From positions 62,001-126,000 of the forward strand of contig JAGVAP010000121.1 in the NCBI GenBank assembly GCA_020060215.1: 64,000 nt of DNA. The letters are read 5' to 3'. The notes under the pieces are model-generated. The model was not told the DNA's origin. It did no database searches and was given only the letters and a program-made list of their open reading frames with translations. Positions 59,404-64,000 of the stretch are shown in pieces. Every line of letters starts with the position of its first letter. Position 1 is the first letter of the stretch. This DNA is from Deltaproteobacteria bacterium. GTDB taxonomy: Bacteria > Desulfobacterota > DSM-4660 > Desulfatiglandales > HGW-15. The translations under genes were made by a program, and so were the position numbers.

Positions 59404-60762
59404 GTGAAAAAAAAGATCGAAGGTCCTGAGCAGTTTGAATTCGAGGCCAAGGATTTTGACACGTACCTGACGGGGATTATCCATGAATGGTTGTTCACCC
59501 TGACGGCTCTGGCTTTTACACTCGTGCCCATCTTTTTCGTCCTGGACTACTTCACCGTTTCACAGGAGCTGTTGCCGCGCTTCGCCGTCTACCGCCTCTC
59601 CTCGACCCTGATCGCGCTGACCCAGTATTTCATCATCCGGAACACCAAGCCGAGCATCTCCTCCTATTACCACGGCTACCTGATCTCCATCAACCTGGGC
59701 GGGTTCATCGCCCTCATGACGGTGGATCTTGGCGGGTTCGATTCGAGCTACTATGCCGGACTCAATCTGGTCATCATCGGGGTGAACCTCCTCCTCCCGT
59801 GGAAGGCCGTTCATTCCGCGGCCAACAGCATGCTCATCATCTTCATGTACGTCTTCTTCAATATCCTGGCGGAGCAGAGCTACGATACCTCGGTCCTGCT
59901 CAACAACCTCTTCTTCTTGTGCTCGACGGCGATCATCGCCGTCAGCATCAACCATGTGAAACACGTGCTGGTGAAGAAGGAGTTCTCCCTGCTGGTGGAA
60001 TTGAAGAAGGCGCGCGACGCCATCTGGAGCGAGATGGAACTGGCCAAGCGCATCCAGACGGCCCTCCTGCCCAACGAAGAGAAGATCGAAGGCTACGACA
60101 TCGCCTCGACCATGATCCCGGCCAAGGAGGTCGGAGGAGACTACTACGACATCATCGACACCCCGAAAGGGGAAAAGTGGGTCACCATGGGGGACGTGTC
60201 CGGCCACGGGGTGGATTCGGGCCTGATCATGATGATGGTGCAGACCAGCATCATCTCCATGGTCAACAACTCGAACAACTACGGCCCCTCGGAGGTTATT
60301 CAGAGCGTCAACAGCGTCATCCGGGAGAACATCAGCCGCCTGGGATCGGACCACTACATGACCCTGTCGGCCATCCGGTTCAATGAGACCGAGATGACCG
60401 TCTCCGGCAAGCATCAGGACATCATCATCTACCGGGCCCGGTCGAACAAGACCGAGGTCGTTCCCACGACGGGAACCTGGCTGGGGATCGCCGACGACAT
60501 CCGCAAGTACAGTACGGATCGCTCCATCCCCCTGGAAGAGGGAGACATCGTCCTGCTGTTCACGGACGGCATCACCGAGGCTACCGACAGCCATGGAGAC
60601 ATGTACGGCCAGGAGCGGCTGGAAGCGGCCTTAAACCAGTTTGCGGATCTGCCCGTGATGAAGCTGCGCGACAAGATCATCGACGAAGTCAATGCATTCC
60701 AGGAAGAGCAGTTGGACGATATGACCCTGGTGGTGATCAAGAAATGCTCCAGGCCGGTCTGA
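59404..60762 (+). CDS. Membrane-bound SpoIIE/RsbU-type PP2C phosphatase
   Basis: 452 residues starting with GTG. Six helices (about 25-190), including SSYYAGLNLVIIGVNLLL and VLLNNLFFLCSTAIIAVS, precede a coiled coil and the phosphatase domain (about 210-450) with metal-binding Asp residues in VGGDYYDI, TMGDVSGHGVDSGL, LFTDGITEATD and LDDMTLVVIK. It would remove phosphate from the STAS-like antagonist encoded upstream. The membrane part shares the YYAGL and LLNN...FF words with the sensors of the two kinases, although divergent. Its stop overlaps the start of the next kinase (TGATG). Confidence 0.92.
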   Translation: MKKKIEGPEQFEFEAKDFDTYLTGIIHEWLFTLTALAFTLVPIFFVLDYFTVSQELLPRFAVYRLSSTLIALTQYFIIRNTKPSISSYYHGYLISINLGGFIALMTVDLGGFDSSYYAGLNLVIIGVNLLLPWKAVHSAANSMLIIFMYVFFNILAEQSYDTSVLLNNLFFLCSTAIIAVSINHVKHVLVKKEFSLLVELKKARDAIWSEMELAKRIQTALLPNEEKIEGYDIASTMIPAKEVGGDYYDIIDTPKGEKWVTMGDVSGHGVDSGLIMMMVQTSIISMVNNSNNYGPSEVIQSVNSVIRENISRLGSDHYMTLSAIRFNETEMTVSGKHQDIIIYRARSNKTEVVPTTGTWLGIADDIRKYSTDRSIPLEEGDIVLLFTDGITEATDSHGDMYGQERLEAALNQFADLPVMKLRDKIIDEVNAFQEEQLDDMTLVVIKKCSRPV

Positions 60763-62684
60763 TGATGCGAGATCATTCATGGAGGTTCCTGCCTAAGGTG
60801 ACCGGCGTCGACCCGGGGATCGGCGACTTCAAGATGAACCTGTTCACCCTCACCTTTCCACATCACCTGGAGGGACCGTTCAGGGAGGAGTACTTCCGGA
60901 AATCGGTGGGGCATGTCCGGTTCGCCTTTCTGATCGCCATCCTGTTCTACAGTTTTTTCGGCATCCTGGACGCATGGCTGGTCCCGGAAGTCAAGCAGCA
61001 ACTCTGGATCATCCGATATGTCGTGTTCGCGCCCTTGGCCTTTGGCGCCTTTCTCTTCTCATTCCTGCCCTCCTTCAAGCGCTACATGGAGGTCTCCATC
61101 GCCGCCGTGCTGATGACGGCCGGGGTCGGGATCATCGTCATGATCCTGATCGCCCCTTCCCCTGGAAAGTATTTTTACTATGCCGGCCTGATCCTGGTCC
61201 TGATCTACTGTTACACCTTTTTCAAACTGCGGTTCATCTGGGCGAGTGCGGTGGGATGGCTCACCGTCATCCTGTATGAGATTGCGGCCGTGGGCATCGG
61301 AGAGACTCCGCTGCCGATCCTGGTCAACAACAACTTCTTTTTCATCAGCAGCAACGTCCTCGGGATGTTTGCCTGCTATTCCGCCGAGCTCAATGCGCGG
61401 CGGGAGTTCATGCAGGCCCGCAGGATCGAAGTCGAGAAAAAGAAGGTGGACAGGGCCAACCGGAAGCTGGAGAAGAGGGTCCAGGAGAGGACCGCCCAGC
61501 TGGTCCATGCCAACTCGGAACTCAAGCAGGAGATCGGAGAGCGGGCTCTCATCGAGGAAGCCCTCAGGGCCAGTGAGGAAAGATACCGAACCATCATCGA
61601 GAGCATTGAGGAAGGCTATTTCGAGATCGACCTCAAGGGGAACATGGTCTTCTTCAACGATGCCACATGCAATATCCTCGGTTTCAGCAGGGAAGAGCTG
61701 CAGGGCATGAACAACCGGGAATATGCCGACCCCGAGACCTCGAAGCGGATGTTCGAAATGTTCAACGAGGTGTACCGTACCGGCAACCCCTCAAGGATCC
61801 TGGACTACGAGATCTTCAAGAAAGACGGGAGCCGGGCCTTTGTGGAGATCTCCGCCAAGCTCATGCGCTCCCCGTCGGGCCAGCCGATCGGCTTTCGAGG
61901 CATTGCCAGGGATGTCAGCGAAAGAAAGAAGGCGGAGGTGCAGCTCCAGCAGTCCAAAGAGGCGGCGGAGAAGGCCAACCAGGCCAAGAGCGAGTTCCTG
62001 GCGAACATGAGTCATGAGCTTCGTACGCCCCTGAACCATATCATCGGGTTCACCGAATTGGTGGTGGATCGAAGACTGGGGGGGTTGAACGAGAAGCAGG
62101 AGGAATACCTCGGGGATGTTCTGGAGAGCAGCAAACACCTCCTCTCCCTCATCAACGACATCCTGGACCTCTCGAGGGTGGAGGCGGGGAAAGAGCAGCT
62201 GGAGTTGTCCGACGTCAATGTCACCGAGCTGCTGGAGGGGAGCCTGTTCATGATCCGGGAAAGGTCCATGAAACACGGAATTCACCTCTGCATGGACCGG
62301 GACGGCGTACCCGAAGAGATCTGCGCCGACGAGCGGAAGTTGAAGCAGATCCTCTACAACCTGCTCTCCAATGCCGTCAAATTCACCCCGGACGGAGGGA
62401 GCATCCAACTGAACGCACGGCTGGTTTCCCCCCCGGAAGCAGATCCGTCGCGCTTTGTGGAGTTTTCCGTTTCCGACACCGGAATCGGTATCCCACCTCA
62501 GAACCTGGAGAGGATCTTCGGGAGATTCGAGCAAGGGGAGGTCTCGATCAGCCGCAGGTACCAGGGGACCGGATTGGGGCTTTCCTTGAGCAGGGGCTTC
62601 GTGGAACTCCATGGGGGGAGGATTTGGGCGGAGAGCGAAGGTGAGGGACGGGGCGCCACCTTGCGGTTCCGCATCCCCGTTTAG
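60762..62684 (+). CDS. Membrane histidine kinase sharing the six-helix sensor
   Basis: 640 residues. The N-terminal membrane domain closely follows that of the kinase at 54248-56632: AILFYSFFGILDAWLVPEVK, YFYYAGLILVLIYCYTFFKL, LVNNNFFFISSNVLGMFACY. Then come a coiled coil, a PAS/PAC domain (about 270-385), HisKA with His in ANMSHELRTPLNHIIGFTEL and a HATPase domain (NLLSNAVKFTPD, SDTGIGIPP, GTGLGLSLSRG). There is no receiver. The start overlaps the phosphatase stop, so kinase, phosphatase and partner switch are one operon. Its catalytic half is of the common HELRTPL type, unlike the HDLNN type of the first kinase, so only the sensor is shared. Confidence 0.92.
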   Translation: MMRDHSWRFLPKVTGVDPGIGDFKMNLFTLTFPHHLEGPFREEYFRKSVGHVRFAFLIAILFYSFFGILDAWLVPEVKQQLWIIRYVVFAPLAFGAFLFSFLPSFKRYMEVSIAAVLMTAGVGIIVMILIAPSPGKYFYYAGLILVLIYCYTFFKLRFIWASAVGWLTVILYEIAAVGIGETPLPILVNNNFFFISSNVLGMFACYSAELNARREFMQARRIEVEKKKVDRANRKLEKRVQERTAQLVHANSELKQEIGERALIEEALRASEERYRTIIESIEEGYFEIDLKGNMVFFNDATCNILGFSREELQGMNNREYADPETSKRMFEMFNEVYRTGNPSRILDYEIFKKDGSRAFVEISAKLMRSPSGQPIGFRGIARDVSERKKAEVQLQQSKEAAEKANQAKSEFLANMSHELRTPLNHIIGFTELVVDRRLGGLNEKQEEYLGDVLESSKHLLSLINDILDLSRVEAGKEQLELSDVNVTELLEGSLFMIRERSMKHGIHLCMDRDGVPEEICADERKLKQILYNLLSNAVKFTPDGGSIQLNARLVSPPEADPSRFVEFSVSDTGIGIPPQNLERIFGRFEQGEVSISRRYQGTGLGLSLSRGFVELHGGRIWAESEGEGRGATLRFRIPV

Positions 62685-62824
62685 CTGACCATCGAGTCTT
62701 CCGGATGGCGCGAGCCGTCAGCTTTCAGCCTCAGCCGGACACAAGGAGTGCAACCGTCGCTTCGGGGAAGGACCGGCTCCCCCAGGTTTCTTCTGTGTTC
62801 TATCCGGAGGGAGATCCGAAGGGG

Positions 62825-64000
62825 TTAAAACGCAGAGGCTGATCGGGCCACGCCCTTTGCCGTTCCATCATCAAGGGCGGATCTCAAGGCGTGAGCGATC
62901 TTCTCCAGGGAGTACGGCTTCTTCAGGTACACTTTGGCACCCAGCTTCTGCGCCTCCCTGGCCCGGTCGGTTTCGGAATATCCGCTGGCGATCACCGCCC
63001 TTTGCCCGGGATGCATGGACAGGATCCGGCGGTATGTGTCGAGGCCGTCCATCCCCGGGGGCATGATCATGTCCAGGACCAGCACATCCGCAGTGTTTTG
63101 TTCCATGTACCGGACCGCCTCTTCACCGCTCTTCACGGCGGTGACCCTGTATCCGATTCGCTTGAGCATGACCGACGCGATATCCCGCTGCTCCTGGATA
63201 TCGTCGATGACCAGGATACGCTCACCCCGGCCCATGGCGTCTTCGATCCTGAATGGGGCTTTTTGAACCTTGTGAAGCCTGGAGCTCCTGTGGGTGAGGG
63301 GAAAGAACAGGGTGAAGGTGGTCCCCCGGCCGACGGTGCTTTGCACGTCGATATATCCCCGGTGGTCCTTTACCGTCCCCCAGACCACGGCCATGCCCAA
63401 ACCGGTCCCGCTTCTTCCCATCACCTTCTTGGTGTAGAAGGGTTCGAATATCTTCTCGACATCGTTTGCGGAGATCCCGATCCCCTGGTCCGCGATGGTG
63501 AATACGGCGAATTCCCCTTCCCTGATGGTTTCGTATCCTTTGAGCGGGGTGTCGATACGTCGGTTCTCGGTGGTGATGCGGATCCTGCCTCCCCCCGGCA
63601 TGGCCTCGGCGGCGTTGGTCACGAGGTTCATCAGGGTCTTGGACAGGTGCACGGGTGAACCGACGATATTGCCGAGCTTCGGGTCCAGGCGGGTCTCCAC
63701 CGTGACATGAGGATGAAAGGAGGCCAGCTTTTCGTATTCGATGCTCTGCATGTACTGTCGGATGACGTCGTTCAGGGTGACCACTTCCTCGCTGCTGACT
63801 CCTCTCCTTGCCAAGGTCAGCAGGTCCTGCACGATGGCCGCTGCCATCTGTCCGGACTTCTGGATGGTCATCACCGAGCGCCGCAGAGGACTGTTCGGGG
63901 GCAGATCGAGCAGCAGCAGCTCCGGGTAGCTGACCAGCCCGGCCAGGATATTGTTCAGGTCATGGGCAACGCCGCCGGCCAGGGTCCCGATCGCTTCCAT
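62825..64000 (-). CDS. Hybrid histidine kinase, 5' end beyond the window
   Basis: The visible 391 residues cover a HisKA domain (GTLAGGVAHDLNNILAGL), a HATPase domain (NLVTNAAEAMPGGG, ADQGIGISANDVEKIF, GTGLGMAVVWG) and a receiver (VIDDIQEQ, Asp in VLVLDMIMPPGMDG, Lys in LKKPYS). The N-terminal sensor lies past base 64000; the Met at the edge is internal. Line by line it parallels the catalytic half of the kinase at 54248-56632, including EAIG/LAGGVAHDLNN, the LTLARRGVS stretch and the YTKK..MxRSGTGLGMAVVWG segment, so the two are close paralogues. Converges with the kinase at 60762-62684. Confidence 0.9.
   Translation of the reverse strand: MEAIGTLAGGVAHDLNNILAGLVSYPELLLLDLPPNSPLRRSVMTIQKSGQMAAAIVQDLLTLARRGVSSEEVVTLNDVIRQYMQSIEYEKLASFHPHVTVETRLDPKLGNIVGSPVHLSKTLMNLVTNAAEAMPGGGRIRITTENRRIDTPLKGYETIREGEFAVFTIADQGIGISANDVEKIFEPFYTKKVMGRSGTGLGMAVVWGTVKDHRGYIDVQSTVGRGTTFTLFFPLTHRSSRLHKVQKAPFRIEDAMGRGERILVIDDIQEQRDIASVMLKRIGYRVTAVKSGEEAVRYMEQNTADVLVLDMIMPPGMDGLDTYRRILSMHPGQRAVIASGYSETDRAREAQKLGAKVYLKKPYSLEKIAHALRSALDDGTAKGVARSASAF

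Overview
The window is GC-rich, densely coded and carries many kinds of short dispersed palindromic repeats. Gene content (HDOD and PAS histidine kinases, SpoIIE-type partner switching, a TTT solute transporter, ThiW under a TPP riboswitch, a ferredoxin-nitroreductase, MobB) fits an uncultured member of the Desulfobacterota (former Deltaproteobacteria). That assignment is inference from gene style, not from a marker gene. No rRNA, tRNA, CRISPR array, phage or complete insertion sequence was seen.

Layout. 1-0.9 kb: the 5' part of a polysaccharide flippase gene, cut by the left edge. 1.4-4 kb: a hybrid histidine kinase overlapping an HDOD protein. 4.3-8.9 kb: an RND efflux permease and its adaptor. 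9-10.3 kb: mobB and a small hypothetical. 10.6-22 kb (minus strand): the most unusual part. It encodes a fusion of a class III aminotransferase with an acyl-ACP-reductase-like domain, two rifampin-phosphotransferase-like dikinases, a CDP-alcohol phosphatidyltransferase, a CDP-archaeol-synthase-like enzyme, a UbiA-like membrane protein and a ThiF-like protein. Together they look like an undescribed pathway that makes an aldehyde or amine from an acyl thioester and builds a CDP-activated lipid. 22.1-24.5 kb: separate genes for an arginine-dihydrolase-like enzyme and a TIGR00300 ornithine cyclodeaminase, which are one fused protein (AgrE/ArgZ) in cyanobacteria.

24.6-31 kb: a GH15 glucoamylase/trehalase, a ferredoxin-nitroreductase and a secreted subtilase whose C-terminal 'CFIATA'-type tail is cut short next to a dispersed repeat. 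31.1-34.2 kb: a thiamine-precursor ECF transporter (thiW plus a single-chain A-A-T fusion) behind a TPP riboswitch and terminator. 34.3-41.5 kb: a CheY-like regulator, a PAS kinase, two TPM-domain proteins with LemA, an HExxH lipoprotein and a DUF72 protein.

41.8-53.2 kb: an AtoE-type short-chain fatty acid carrier diverges from a LacI-family regulator. The regulator precedes a creatininase-family protein, a Tm-1-like protein, a class II aldolase, a medium-chain dehydrogenase, a sugar-phosphate isomerase-like protein and a TctCBA transporter. LacI-type palindromes sit just after the -10 boxes of both the regulator and the catabolic operon, so the set looks like an induced pathway for a carboxylated, sugar-like compound. 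An M28 peptidase converges on it.

54.2-64 kb: a signalling island with two histidine kinases that share a novel-looking six-helix membrane sensor, an RsbW-like ATPase, an slr1659-like STAS-type protein, a methyltransferase, a membrane SpoIIE phosphatase, and a partial hybrid kinase that is a close paralogue of the first kinase.
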